A DNA stretch of 64,000 bases from Alphaproteobacteria bacterium (GTDB lineage: Bacteria > Pseudomonadota > Alphaproteobacteria > UBA8366 > Aestuariispiraceae), in assembly GCA_006844765.1 (NCBI GenBank), contig SPJV01000100.1, positions 14,792-78,791 on the forward strand. The letters run 5' to 3'. The notes beneath the pieces are model-generated. The model was not told the DNA's origin, searched no databases, and was given only the letters and a program-made list of their open reading frames with translations. The translations under genes were made by a program, and so were the position numbers. Of this stretch, positions 43,304 through 51,295 are shown in pieces; the first letter of the stretch is position 1, and every line of letters starts with the position of its first letter.

Positions 43304-45352
43304 ATGACGGCTGACTCTAGGCAAGATACACTGCCGGTGTCCCCCGCCAGCATTCCGATAACCGATGCGGAAGTATTCTTCACCCCCTCGGTCATGAAGC
43401 AGATATTTGAAACAACCCAACAAGGTTTCTGGTTCATTGGGCCGGATGGGAAGACGTTCGATGTCAATCCTGCGATGTGCGTATTATTGGGTAGAGACCA
43501 TTCGGATATTGTTGGTAGATCCGTTTTTGACTTTGTGGACGACAAAAACGCCTCCATCCTGAAACGGGAGATTGAAGCCCGAAGAATGGGGAAAAAAGGC
43601 AGCTACGAGCTCTCACTTCAACTACCCGATGGCACCAACCGCCCCTGCATCAACAACGCCATTTCCATCCTGGATGACAATTCCACCTTCCAAGGATCGG
43701 TCGGAATCTGGACAGATATCTCGGAAAACAAGAGGATCGAAAAAGCGCTAGAAGACAACAAGGCCACACTTGAACGGCGCGTGGCCGAAAGAACGGCGGA
43801 GTTGGCCGAGCAAAACGAGCTGGTTTTGGAAAGTGAACGAAACTACCGCTCGCTTTTTGATAACGCCCTGATTGGAATCGGAAGAACGCGTATCGACAAT
43901 GGCCGTCTCCTTCTGTCGAACAAGCGTCTTGCTGTTTTATTCGGCTACGACGATGTGGACACCTTCGTCGCCACCTTCAAAATTTCCGAGAATTTCGCCG
44001 ATCCCAAGAAGCGTGAAGAGATATTTAATATCAGTAGAAATGACCCACGTCATATTCACGAAGTTGCCTATAAACGAAGGGATGGCAGCATCTTCCATGC
44101 CAGTGTTGAAATACAAATCAACGACGATGAAGGGTATTTGGATTTCGCCTTTGCAGACATAAGTGATCGCGTCGCAATTGAAGCGGATGCACGCTACAAA
44201 GAAAATCTTGTTGATACGATTATCCGAGATTCCCCGGTATCGATCTCAATCAAGGATATGGATGGTCGTCTAATTCTTGCCAGTGACCTTTTCCTGAATC
44301 AGCTTGGATCAAGCGCAGAAGACCTTACTGGGAAAACCTTAAAAGATGTGCTGACGCCGGAGGTGTTTGCCGAATCGCGCAGAGCGGAGCTACAGGTTCT
44401 TAAAACAGGAAAGCCGCTTGCTGCAGATCAGACCTTTGCCGCAAACATCGGAAATACATCACTGCTGGTCACAAAGTTCCCAATCAAGAATGAGTTTGGG
44501 GACACTACACAAATCGCAACCATTGCTCTCGACATCACCAAGCAAAAGAAGATCGAAGAAGAACTTCATCAAGCCAAGCTTTCAGCGGAAAATGCCAATC
44601 GCTCAAAAAGTGCCTTTCTTGCATCGATGAGCCATGAACTTCGAACGCCTCTTAATGCCATCATCGGATTTTCTGAGATTATTTCAGAACAAATGTTGGG
44701 GCCGATCGATCTGAAATACCTCGAATATGCGCAAGATATTCATCGAAGTGGCACGCATCTCTTGGATCTCGTTCGAGACCTGCTGGATCTTTCAGCAATC
44801 GAAACCGGGGCGCGAGAACTCATTTTGGACGAATTCGGTATCGCCGCTCTGACGAATGAGTGCACACGTACGATCAAGATGAAAGCGGTCGAGAAACGAC
44901 AAAACCTTCAGTCTTTTATCGCCCCGAATTGCCCTCCCCTCGTACAAGACCGACGCGGGATCAAGCAGATCCTTCTTAACATTCTGACCAACGCTGTGAA
45001 GTTCACGCCAAACGAGGGCGAAATCTCCTTGACGGCAACGTGTACAGAATCGGAAGCGATATTCAGCGTGAAAGACACCGGTTGCGGCGTTTCCGAGGAC
45101 AAAATTTCCAAGATGGCCGACCCCTGGCTACAGCTGGGAGAGAACTTTACCGATGCCAACGAAGGGTGGGGATTGGGGCTGGCGATCGTCAAATCGCTTC
45201 TCGATCACATGGAGGGGAGCTGGGAGATCGAAAGTCAGCTCAATATTGGAACGACTGTGACAGTCAGGGTGCCAAACAGACTAACCCTGAACAACGACCC
45301 AGAACTAACGAAATCCACCAACGTCCTGTCCTTCGACACCACCAAATCATAG
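43304..45352 (+). CDS. Multi-PAS sensor histidine kinase
   Basis: A 682-residue cytosolic kinase without membrane helices. Three PAS domains are visible: ~32-145 (ending WTDISENKRI), ~180-290 (ending FADISDRV) and ~300-415 (ending ALDITKQKKI), with a coiled coil around 148-180. HisKA follows with the phosphorylated His444 in FLASMSHELRTPLNAIIGFSE. The ATPase domain has the N-box QILLNILTNAVKF (Asn559, Asn563), DTGCGV (591-596) and GWGLGLAIVKS (621-631). No response regulator is adjacent. It interrupts the phn island between phnF and phnL and has an AT-rich leader; a link to phosphonates is not shown. Confidence 0.92.
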   Translation: MTADSRQDTLPVSPASIPITDAEVFFTPSVMKQIFETTQQGFWFIGPDGKTFDVNPAMCVLLGRDHSDIVGRSVFDFVDDKNASILKREIEARRMGKKGSYELSLQLPDGTNRPCINNAISILDDNSTFQGSVGIWTDISENKRIEKALEDNKATLERRVAERTAELAEQNELVLESERNYRSLFDNALIGIGRTRIDNGRLLLSNKRLAVLFGYDDVDTFVATFKISENFADPKKREEIFNISRNDPRHIHEVAYKRRDGSIFHASVEIQINDDEGYLDFAFADISDRVAIEADARYKENLVDTIIRDSPVSISIKDMDGRLILASDLFLNQLGSSAEDLTGKTLKDVLTPEVFAESRRAELQVLKTGKPLAADQTFAANIGNTSLLVTKFPIKNEFGDTTQIATIALDITKQKKIEEELHQAKLSAENANRSKSAFLASMSHELRTPLNAIIGFSEIISEQMLGPIDLKYLEYAQDIHRSGTHLLDLVRDLLDLSAIETGARELILDEFGIAALTNECTRTIKMKAVEKRQNLQSFIAPNCPPLVQDRRGIKQILLNILTNAVKFTPNEGEISLTATCTESEAIFSVKDTGCGVSEDKISKMADPWLQLGENFTDANEGWGLGLAIVKSLLDHMEGSWEIESQLNIGTTVTVRVPNRLTLNNDPELTKSTNVLSFDTTKS

Positions 45353-45397
45353 TAAGGGGCGGACGTTGTTAAACGGCAGACATCGTTATGGCAGCGA

Positions 45398-46090
45398 TCA
45401 AGCCGCCGCGTAGACAGTCAGGTCCAGATCATGCGTCGTGATCTGCTTCCTGGCTTCCAGATCGTGGAAAATGCCGACCAGTGCTGATCCAGCCTCACGG
45501 GCTTCTATAATCATCTCGATCACGGTTTGGCGGTTTTCCGCGTCCAGAGAGGCTGTCGGTTCGTCCAATAACAGGATCGGATAACGTGCCGCAAAGCCAC
45601 GGGCCAGATTGACGCGCTGCTGTTCCCCACCGGAAAAGGTGATCGGCGACAATGACCAAAGCGCTTCTGGGATCCGAAGGCGGGTCAAGAGATCCTTAGC
45701 GTGAGCTCTGGCCGCGTCATCCGGCACTCCCTGGGCGCGCGCCGGTTCCGATACGATGTCGAGCGTCGCGACCCGAGGCAACACACGCAGGAACTGGCTG
45801 ACATAGCCAATCGTCCGGCGTCGTGCATCCAGAACCGCATGCGGATGCGCAGAGGCAAGGTCGAGCCATTCATCCCCGTGGCGGACGAGAATAGCGCCTT
45901 CCGCACATTTGAAGTTCCCATAGATCATCCGCATCAAGGTTGACTTGCCGACCCCCGATGCACCGGTCAGGGCCAGGCATTCGCCCTGGCTTACAGTCAA
46001 ATTAACACCAGACATGACCGGCAGGCTAACGCCGCCCTGGGTATGAAGCTGGAAGGTCTTCGCAACGCCACTCAGTTTCAGCATTTCCAT
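45398..46090 (-). CDS. phnL: C-P lyase system protein PhnL
   Basis: A 230-residue ABC-type ATPase lacking any membrane partner. Walker A is GASGVGKST, the signature is FSGGEQQRVNLARGFA and Walker B ILLLDEPTASLD. The N-terminus MEMLKLSGVAKTFQLHTQGGVSLPVM is typical of PhnL. With PhnGHI it makes alpha-D-ribose 1-phosphonate 5-triphosphate or assists the complex. Last gene of the phnGHIJKL operon; 14 bases from phnK. Confidence 0.95.
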   Translation of the reverse strand: MEMLKLSGVAKTFQLHTQGGVSLPVMSGVNLTVSQGECLALTGASGVGKSTLMRMIYGNFKCAEGAILVRHGDEWLDLASAHPHAVLDARRRTIGYVSQFLRVLPRVATLDIVSEPARAQGVPDDAARAHAKDLLTRLRIPEALWSLSPITFSGGEQQRVNLARGFAARYPILLLDEPTASLDAENRQTVIEMIIEAREAGSALVGIFHDLEARKQITTHDLDLTVYAAA

Positions 46091-46104
46091 CGTGATACCC
46101 TCCC

Positions 46105-46893
46105 CTAAGCCTTAAGGATCGAAGAAACGAGGAGCTGGGTATAGGGATGCTGCGGGTCATCCAGCACTTGGTCTGTCAGTCCTGTCTCAACCACTTCCCC
46201 ACGGCGCATCACAGCAAGCCTGTGTGACAAATGCCGCGCAACAGCCAGGTCATGGGTGACCACGATTGCGGCCAGTCCCAAATCACCGACCAGGCCCCGC
46301 AGCAGATCCAGCAAACGCGCCTGGACCGAAACATCCAAACCGCCAGTCGGCTCATCCATGAAAGCAAGGCGGGGTCGGGTCACAAGGTTCCGGGCAATCT
46401 GCAAACGCTGTTGCATACCGCCGGAAAAGGTCCGGGGCAGATCATCGATCCGACCTGCTTCCATCTCTACCTTTTGGAGCCAATCAACGGCGGTGTCGCG
46501 GATCTGGCCATAATGCCGGGCGCCCACGGCCATCAGCCGTTCGCCAACATTACCACCGGCGCTGACATTCATGCGCAACCCGTCGCGCGGATTCTGGTGT
46601 ACAAAGGCCCAATCCGTCCGCATCAGCATGCGCCGCTCGGCTGCCCCCATTTGATGCACATCGCGCATCCCGCCTTCCCGCACCGCGTATTCGACCACGC
46701 CGGCTTCCGGCTCGATCCGGCCGGAGAGGATGTTCAACAGCGTTGTCTTGCCCGATCCGGACTCCCCAACAATGCCAAGCACTTCACCCGGATAGAGATC
46801 AAGCGACACATCGTTGCAGGCATGGACGCGGCCAAAGCGCTTTTCGATGCCTTCCGCTTGCAGAAGCGGCGATTCTGAGAAAACCGTCTTCAT
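46105..46893 (-). CDS. phnK: C-P lyase system protein PhnK
   Basis: A 262-residue ABC-type ATPase. It has Walker A GESGSGKTT, FSGGMQQRLQIARNL and LAFMDEPTGGLDVSVQARLLDLLRGL. PhnK docks on the PhnGHIJ core and uses ATP for turnover rather than transport. Its start overlaps the phnJ stop by 4 bases. Confidence 0.95.
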   Translation of the reverse strand: MKTVFSESPLLQAEGIEKRFGRVHACNDVSLDLYPGEVLGIVGESGSGKTTLLNILSGRIEPEAGVVEYAVREGGMRDVHQMGAAERRMLMRTDWAFVHQNPRDGLRMNVSAGGNVGERLMAVGARHYGQIRDTAVDWLQKVEMEAGRIDDLPRTFSGGMQQRLQIARNLVTRPRLAFMDEPTGGLDVSVQARLLDLLRGLVGDLGLAAIVVTHDLAVARHLSHRLAVMRRGEVVETGLTDQVLDDPQHPYTQLLVSSILKA

Positions 46894-47786
46894 AGCGGTA
46901 CTCCTTCCTCACCAACATGCCCGGCGGCACGGCGTTCTTCGCAATAGTCACTGTCCGAACACACAAACATCCGCTTTCCGGCATCATCCATAATGACTTC
47001 ATCCAGGAAGCTGTCCGTCGCCCCGCAGAGGGCGCAGGCATTGTCCCATTGCTGCACTTCAAAAGGATGGTCTTCAAAGTCCAGGCTGACGACTTCCGTA
47101 TGGGGCGGGATCGCATAGATCCGCTTTTCCCGCCCAGCGCCAAACAGCTGAAGGGCCGGCGAGTGGTTCATCTTCGGATTATCAAACTTCGGCGTCGGTG
47201 ACGGGTCCATCACATAACGCCCGGCGACTTTCACCGGATAGGCGTAAGTCGTCGCAATATGGCCGTGATGCGCGATATCCTCATAGAGCTTCACATGCAT
47301 CAGACCGTAATCTTCCAAAGCATGCATGCGCCGGGTTTCCGTCTCACGCGGTTCCAAAAAGCGCAGGGGCTCCGGGATCGGCACTTGATAGACCAGGATT
47401 TGATCCTCGGACAAAGGCGTTTCCGGTACCCGGTGACGGGTTTGGATCAAGGTGGCGTCCCGCGTCTTTTCCGTCGTCTCAACGCCCGTCGTCCGAACGA
47501 AGAAACTCCTGATGCTAACGGCATTCGTCGTGTCGTCGGATCCCTGATCGATCACCTTCAAGACATCATCGCTACCGATAACCGCCGCAGTGACCTGAAC
47601 GCCGCCCGTGCCCCAGCCATAAGGCATCGGCATTTCCCGAGACGCAAAGGGGACCTGATAGCCGGGGATCGCCACCGCTTTCAGGATAGCGCGGCGGATC
47701 ATCCGCTTCGTCTGTTCATCCAGATAGGCGAAGTTATAGCCGGAATCCGCTTCAGCACGCGGCGTTTCCGATTGAACAGCAGTCAT
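46890..47786 (-). CDS. phnJ: C-P lyase catalytic subunit PhnJ
   Basis: A 298-residue radical-SAM enzyme that cleaves the carbon-phosphorus bond. The cysteines are present: NACALCGAT supplies Cys-x2-Cys, and VCSDSDYCEE supplies the two later cysteines, together holding the 4Fe-4S cluster and reactive thiol. YAFLDEQTKRMIRRAILKA-like N-terminus, PMPYGWGTGGVQVT and YGLMHVKLYEDI are PhnJ hallmarks. It overlaps phnI and phnK by 4 bases on each side. Confidence 0.97.
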   Translation of the reverse strand: MTAVQSETPRAEADSGYNFAYLDEQTKRMIRRAILKAVAIPGYQVPFASREMPMPYGWGTGGVQVTAAVIGSDDVLKVIDQGSDDTTNAVSIRSFFVRTTGVETTEKTRDATLIQTRHRVPETPLSEDQILVYQVPIPEPLRFLEPRETETRRMHALEDYGLMHVKLYEDIAHHGHIATTYAYPVKVAGRYVMDPSPTPKFDNPKMNHSPALQLFGAGREKRIYAIPPHTEVVSLDFEDHPFEVQQWDNACALCGATDSFLDEVIMDDAGKRMFVCSDSDYCEERRAAGHVGEEGVPL

Positions 47787-48940
47787 TCCGCAGCCTCCGG
47801 TTTCGCGATCTCTTCTTTGGCTTCCTGTGCCGCATCGAACTCGGCCCGCATGCGGCGCACGAGTTCAAGCTCGGACTGAAAGTCGACATAATGTGGCAGC
47901 TTCAAATGCTCAACGAAGCCGGTCGCCTGAACATTGTCGGAGTGGGAGAGCACGAATTCCTCATCCTGGGCCGGCGCCCCCGCCTCTTCTCCCAAGTCCC
48001 GGCAGCGCAACGAGCGGTCAACCAAAGCCATTGAGATCGCCTTGCGCTCAACATGACCAAAGCCTAACCCGTAGCCGCGGGTGAACTTGGGTTTTTCCGT
48101 TGCCGTGCCCTTGAACTGGTTCACCATTTCGCATTCGGTGATCGTGATCTCACCGATCTCAATAGGAAAACCAAGTTCCTCCGGCATGAACTCGACAGTC
48201 ACCTCGCCCATGCGGATTTCGCCAGCAAACGGGTGTGTTCGGCCATAGCCACGCTGGGTGGAATATCCCATCGCGAGCAGGAAGCCTTCATCACCCCGAG
48301 CCAGAGTTTGCAGCCGCACGTCTCGGTCCGCCGGAAACTCTGTCGGCTCCCGCGTGATATCGCCAACCGGGCTCACCACATCGCCAGCAGGTGCTTCCGA
48401 ATCCTCGATCATCCCCTCACTCGCCAATTGATCGAGAACACGGGGCATGGGGTCCATCGGGCCCGGATCGTCGTGAAGCGCGTCCCCAGTGGCGGCACTG
48501 TGGAGTTCCACAGAATGATCTCGCGCGCCCCCCTCTGCTTCCAGGGCGAAGTCCAAAAGGCGGTGTGTATAGTCGAAGGTTGGGCCCAATACCTGCCCGC
48601 CCGGCACATCCTTGAATGTCGCGGAAATTCGGCGTCGTGCCCTCATATCCGATACCTTCAAGGGCTCGCTATAACCGAAGCGCGGCAATGTCGTGCGATA
48701 GGCCCGGATCAGGAAAATCGCCTCGATCAAGTCGCCTGCTGCCTGCTTTATCGCTAAGGCCGCGAGCTTCCGGTCGAACAGCGCCCCTTCGGTCATGACC
48801 CGGTCAACGGCGCGTCCAAGCTGTTCCGAAATCTGATCGGTACCAATCTCTGAAACAGCGGGATCGCCCCGCCGTTCTTCTGCGAGCAAGCGATGGGCAC
48901 CGGCAATTGCCTTTTCACCCCCCTTTGCAGCGACATACAT
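47783..48940 (-). CDS. phnI: C-P lyase core protein PhnI
   Basis: About 385 residues; the start at 48940 has GGAGG upstream, whereas the open frame runs further into phnH. PhnI is the nucleosidase that, with PhnG, PhnH and PhnL, swaps adenine for phosphonate on ATP. MYVAAKGGEKAIAGAHRLL, DQISEQLGRAVDRVMTEG and LGFGHVERKAISMALVDR match the family. It overlaps phnJ by 4 bases and follows phnH by 4. Confidence 0.95.
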   Translation of the reverse strand: MYVAAKGGEKAIAGAHRLLAEERRGDPAVSEIGTDQISEQLGRAVDRVMTEGALFDRKLAALAIKQAAGDLIEAIFLIRAYRTTLPRFGYSEPLKVSDMRARRRISATFKDVPGGQVLGPTFDYTHRLLDFALEAEGGARDHSVELHSAATGDALHDDPGPMDPMPRVLDQLASEGMIEDSEAPAGDVVSPVGDITREPTEFPADRDVRLQTLARGDEGFLLAMGYSTQRGYGRTHPFAGEIRMGEVTVEFMPEELGFPIEIGEITITECEMVNQFKGTATEKPKFTRGYGLGFGHVERKAISMALVDRSLRCRDLGEEAGAPAQDEEFVLSHSDNVQATGFVEHLKLPHYVDFQSELELVRRMRAEFDAAQEAKEEIAKPEAAE

Positions 48941-48944
48941 GGGA

Positions 48945-49541
48945 CTAACCTCCGATCCGGGTGCTGCGCGGGAGTGCCGCGACGGAATCAGGTCCGCAAA
49001 GAATGATATCGAGCCCCAGAGGAAACAGCGCTGCATTGTTGCGCACTACGTCCCAGAAGCCAGCAGGTAAAGGAGCCGGGGCGAAACGGTGAGGCGTCTC
49101 GATCCCCGGCCCAGTTAGAACGACGGCGTCACCTCTCTCGAATCCGTCGACCTGTAAAATCAATGTCGTTGCGCGATCCGGATAGTCGGGCGTTCCGATG
49201 GAGAACCTGTCTCCATTCAGGGGGGCCTCGCCCTTTCCGATCAATGCGAATTCTGAATATTTCGGTACATCGACCATAGGCGCACCAGTATGAAAGCGCA
49301 GATAGGTCTGAATCCCTTCCTGCCCCGCAATGGCGGGATCAATCCAAAGCGGTGTCGAATAATCTGCCAGGGTCAGCAGCACACCTGCCGTCACCCGGCC
49401 CAGGCCGGACGGTACTTCAGCAGGGCCTTTCAAGGGATATACGCGACCCGGATGCGCCATAGCGTCCAGAACTGCGCGAAAACCGGCCTGCGATGCACTG
49501 ACCGGATCGACAAAACCGGCATGAAGCGTATTGGCACTCAT
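48945..49541 (-). CDS. phnH: C-P lyase core protein PhnH
   Basis: A 198-residue protein. HAGFVDPVSASQAGFRAVLDAMAHPG is the PhnH N-terminal signature, and LILQVDGFERGDAVVLTGPGIE and WDVVRNNAALFPLGLDIILC match later conserved parts. It forms part of the PhnGHIJ complex. Its start overlaps the phnG stop by 4 bases. Confidence 0.95.
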   Translation of the reverse strand: MSANTLHAGFVDPVSASQAGFRAVLDAMAHPGRVYPLKGPAEVPSGLGRVTAGVLLTLADYSTPLWIDPAIAGQEGIQTYLRFHTGAPMVDVPKYSEFALIGKGEAPLNGDRFSIGTPDYPDRATTLILQVDGFERGDAVVLTGPGIETPHRFAPAPLPAGFWDVVRNNAALFPLGLDIILCGPDSVAALPRSTRIGG

Positions 49542-50038
49542 GCGTTCTCTCCCCGCACCATGGTCAGGAACTCAACCTTTGTCGGCGCCGACTTGCTCTG
49601 TCGTGCCTCGGCGAGAGCCTCAATCTCCGTTTCCAGAGCCGCAACGATTGGCTCAGCCTGAGCCGACGCAACGCCCTGCATCAACGCATCCAAGCGTGCG
49701 ATCGTCTCAGCCCGGGCCTTGTCGCGTCCGGCTACATAGCCATGACCGACCGTGCCGTCTTCCAGTCGGATGCTGCAACGGGTTACCGTCATCTCACCGG
49801 CATTGAAGCGCTGGCCGCTTCCGCCTGCCCGCGCACGGACCATCATCAGCCCGGCTTCCGGCGCCCGCAGCACAGTGTAGCGGTTATCGCGGCCCATCTG
49901 CGTGAGGAGCGGTTCCAATCTTTCTTCCGGACAGCGTGCAAAAGCGCCGAGCCAGCGCTGACGCTGACGGACATCGGCGACGACGGCGGCGGCGGCGGCG
50001 TTTTCCGGGTCTACAAATCGCTCTTCAGAGCGGTCCAT
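49538..50038 (-). CDS. phnG: C-P lyase core protein PhnG
   Basis: About 166 residues. Conserved PhnG parts are RQRWLGAFARCPEERLEPLL, RAPEAGLMMVRARAGGSGQRFNAGEMTVTRCSIRLEDGTVGHGYVAGRDKARAETIARLDALMQ. The start at 50038 is preceded by GGGAGAAG; the frame opens 7 codons earlier. First gene of the phnGHIJKL operon, with a PhnF-type operator upstream. Confidence 0.95.
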   Translation of the reverse strand: MDRSEERFVDPENAAAAAVVADVRQRQRWLGAFARCPEERLEPLLTQMGRDNRYTVLRAPEAGLMMVRARAGGSGQRFNAGEMTVTRCSIRLEDGTVGHGYVAGRDKARAETIARLDALMQGVASAQAEPIVAALETEIEALAEARQSKSAPTKVEFLTMVRGENA

Positions 50039-50102
50039 GACATCTTCTCCCACAGGCATTCATACATCGCGGTGACAAAACCAGAGTACACCGCATTCAT
50101 TT

Positions 50103-50116
50103 CCTGTGTATACAGC
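50103..50116. promoter_or_regulatory. PhnF-type operator before phnG
   Basis: CCTGTGTATACAGC differs from the perfect phnD site at 2 of 14 positions and keeps TATACAGC. It lies 65 bases before the phnG start codon, in the leader of the C-P lyase operon. Confidence 0.68.
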
Positions 50117-50205
50117 AAAGATGAAATGACCACATGAACCTTTTAAGAAAAATCCGTGAAGAATGTCTTTCGTCCAAGGTGCCGCGCCGTGATCAGCCGT
50201 GTCGG

Positions 50206-50280
50206 ATTTTTCAGCGCCAGATTTTGCAGTACCGGATTTAGCAGCGCCGGGTTTAGCAGCACCGGGTTTAGCAACGTTGT
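50206..50280. repeat. 15-bp minisatellite, 5 copies
   Basis: Five 15-base units, starting at 50206, 50221, 50236, 50251 and 50266, follow the pattern RTTTAGCAGCRCCGG; the middle copies are the most alike and a decayed sixth begins at 50281. The array lies between phnG and the end of the LysR gene. Because 15 is a multiple of 3, every frame reads as a 5-residue repeat, so apparent coding is not evidence of a gene. Confidence 0.9.
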
Positions 50281-50295
50281 ATTCAGCCGCCCTTC

Positions 50296-51168
50296 CTAAC
50301 TATGCATATCCAGCGCGACATCGCAGAAGGAGTTCACCAGCCTAAGGTTACGTTTGTCATTCGGGGTGACCAGGACATTGTCATACCGCTCCGGCATCTC
50401 ATCAATTGGGATAGAGGTCAGCTGGCTTGACGGGAATTGCCCATCATCCAGCATGATCCCAATGCCCACATCATGCAGAACCGCTTCTTTCACCATGCTG
50501 AAGGTTGTCGTCTTCAACAGTCGATCAAAGCGTATTCCCAAAGCCAAAGCTTTCTCATTCACAACCCGTTGGGTCAGGGAGCCGTCCTCCGGCACGACGA
50601 TCGTGCTTTCAGAGATTTCCTTGAGAGACAGGCTATTCCGACGCGCCAATGGATTTTCCCGGCGCAGGAAGGCGCGGTAATGCGTTTCTTCCAGCTTGGC
50701 CGCCCATACCCCCTCATCTGCGGGAGGGGCTGCGACAATCGCAATATCCACCTCGCGCGCGCCAAGCTGCTGCATCGCGACGTCCCAACTGACCAGCGAG
50801 AAGTCGATGCGAACCAACGGGTATAGCCCCGAATAACGCGACAAAATCGGAAAGGCCGGACGCGGCGCGTTCGCAACGATCCGGAGATGCCCGGCACTCA
50901 GACTATCCAGATCCTCAATCTTTTCTTCAATCAGTTGTTCCAGATTTCGGAGTGGATCCGAAATTTCGAACAATTCTCGCCCTGCCGGCGTAAGCTCCAG
51001 CCCCTCGCGCCGTCGAATGAAGAGCATGGTGCCCATGATTTTCTCGAGTTTCGCCACATGCTGTGTGATGGAACTTTGTGTCACTCCCATGACAATTGCC
51101 GCCTTGGAGAAGCTGCGCTCCCGGGCGGCATGGGTGAAGGCTTGAACTTGATAGGGGCTCGCTTTCAC
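50296..51168 (-). CDS. LysR family regulator of the adjacent ABC operon
   Basis: About 290 residues starting from a GTG at 51168 with GGAG upstream; the frame also opens at 51213. The helix-turn-helix is YQVQAFTHAARERSFSKAAIVMGVTQSSITQHVAKLEKIMG, followed by a ligand domain (LRIVANAPRPAFPILSRYS). It is similar to regulators found beside aminoethylphosphonate uptake genes, but I cannot be sure. It is divergent from the ABC operon, and an ATTAG-N5-CTAAT site lies between them. Confidence 0.9.
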   Translation of the reverse strand: MKASPYQVQAFTHAARERSFSKAAIVMGVTQSSITQHVAKLEKIMGTMLFIRRREGLELTPAGRELFEISDPLRNLEQLIEEKIEDLDSLSAGHLRIVANAPRPAFPILSRYSGLYPLVRIDFSLVSWDVAMQQLGAREVDIAIVAAPPADEGVWAAKLEETHYRAFLRRENPLARRNSLSLKEISESTIVVPEDGSLTQRVVNEKALALGIRFDRLLKTTTFSMVKEAVLHDVGIGIMLDDGQFPSSQLTSIPIDEMPERYDNVLVTPNDKRNLRLVNSFCDVALDMHS

Positions 51169-51213
51169 GGGAGGTCTCCGAGGTTCGTTTTCACTCGAAA
51201 GACTCTCGCACAC

Positions 51214-51228
51214 ATTAGCGGCACTAAT
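51214..51228. promoter_or_regulatory. LysR-type operator (T-N11-A)
   Basis: ATTAGCGGCACTAAT is an inverted repeat ATTAG-N5-CTAAT with the T-N11-A core expected of LysR-type regulators. It lies in the gap between the divergent LysR and ABC-transporter genes. It would overlap the LysR coding start if the longer ATG at 51213 were used, which favours the GTG at 51168. Confidence 0.6.
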
Positions 51229-51231
51229 ATG

Positions 51232-51249
51232 ACGTCATCAGAGTGTCAA
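51232..51249 (+). promoter_or_regulatory. Weak Pho box-like site upstream of the ABC operon
   Basis: ACGTCATCAGAGTGTCAA shows two GTCA-type direct repeats 11 bases apart and about 12 of 18 matches to the PhoB consensus. It lies just downstream of the LysR-type site and points to the ABC operon. Confidence 0.4.
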
Positions 51250-51295
51250 TCATCCTTGGTAATTCCTGCCAGCAACAATTCGACGGGGACGCACC

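Noticed and set aside
50208..50344. Possible small protein with pentapeptide repeats (DFSAP, GLAAP) on the plus strand
   Set aside because: The repeat unit is 15 bases, so all six frames give pentapeptide repeats; there is no convincing start and it overlaps the end of lysR.
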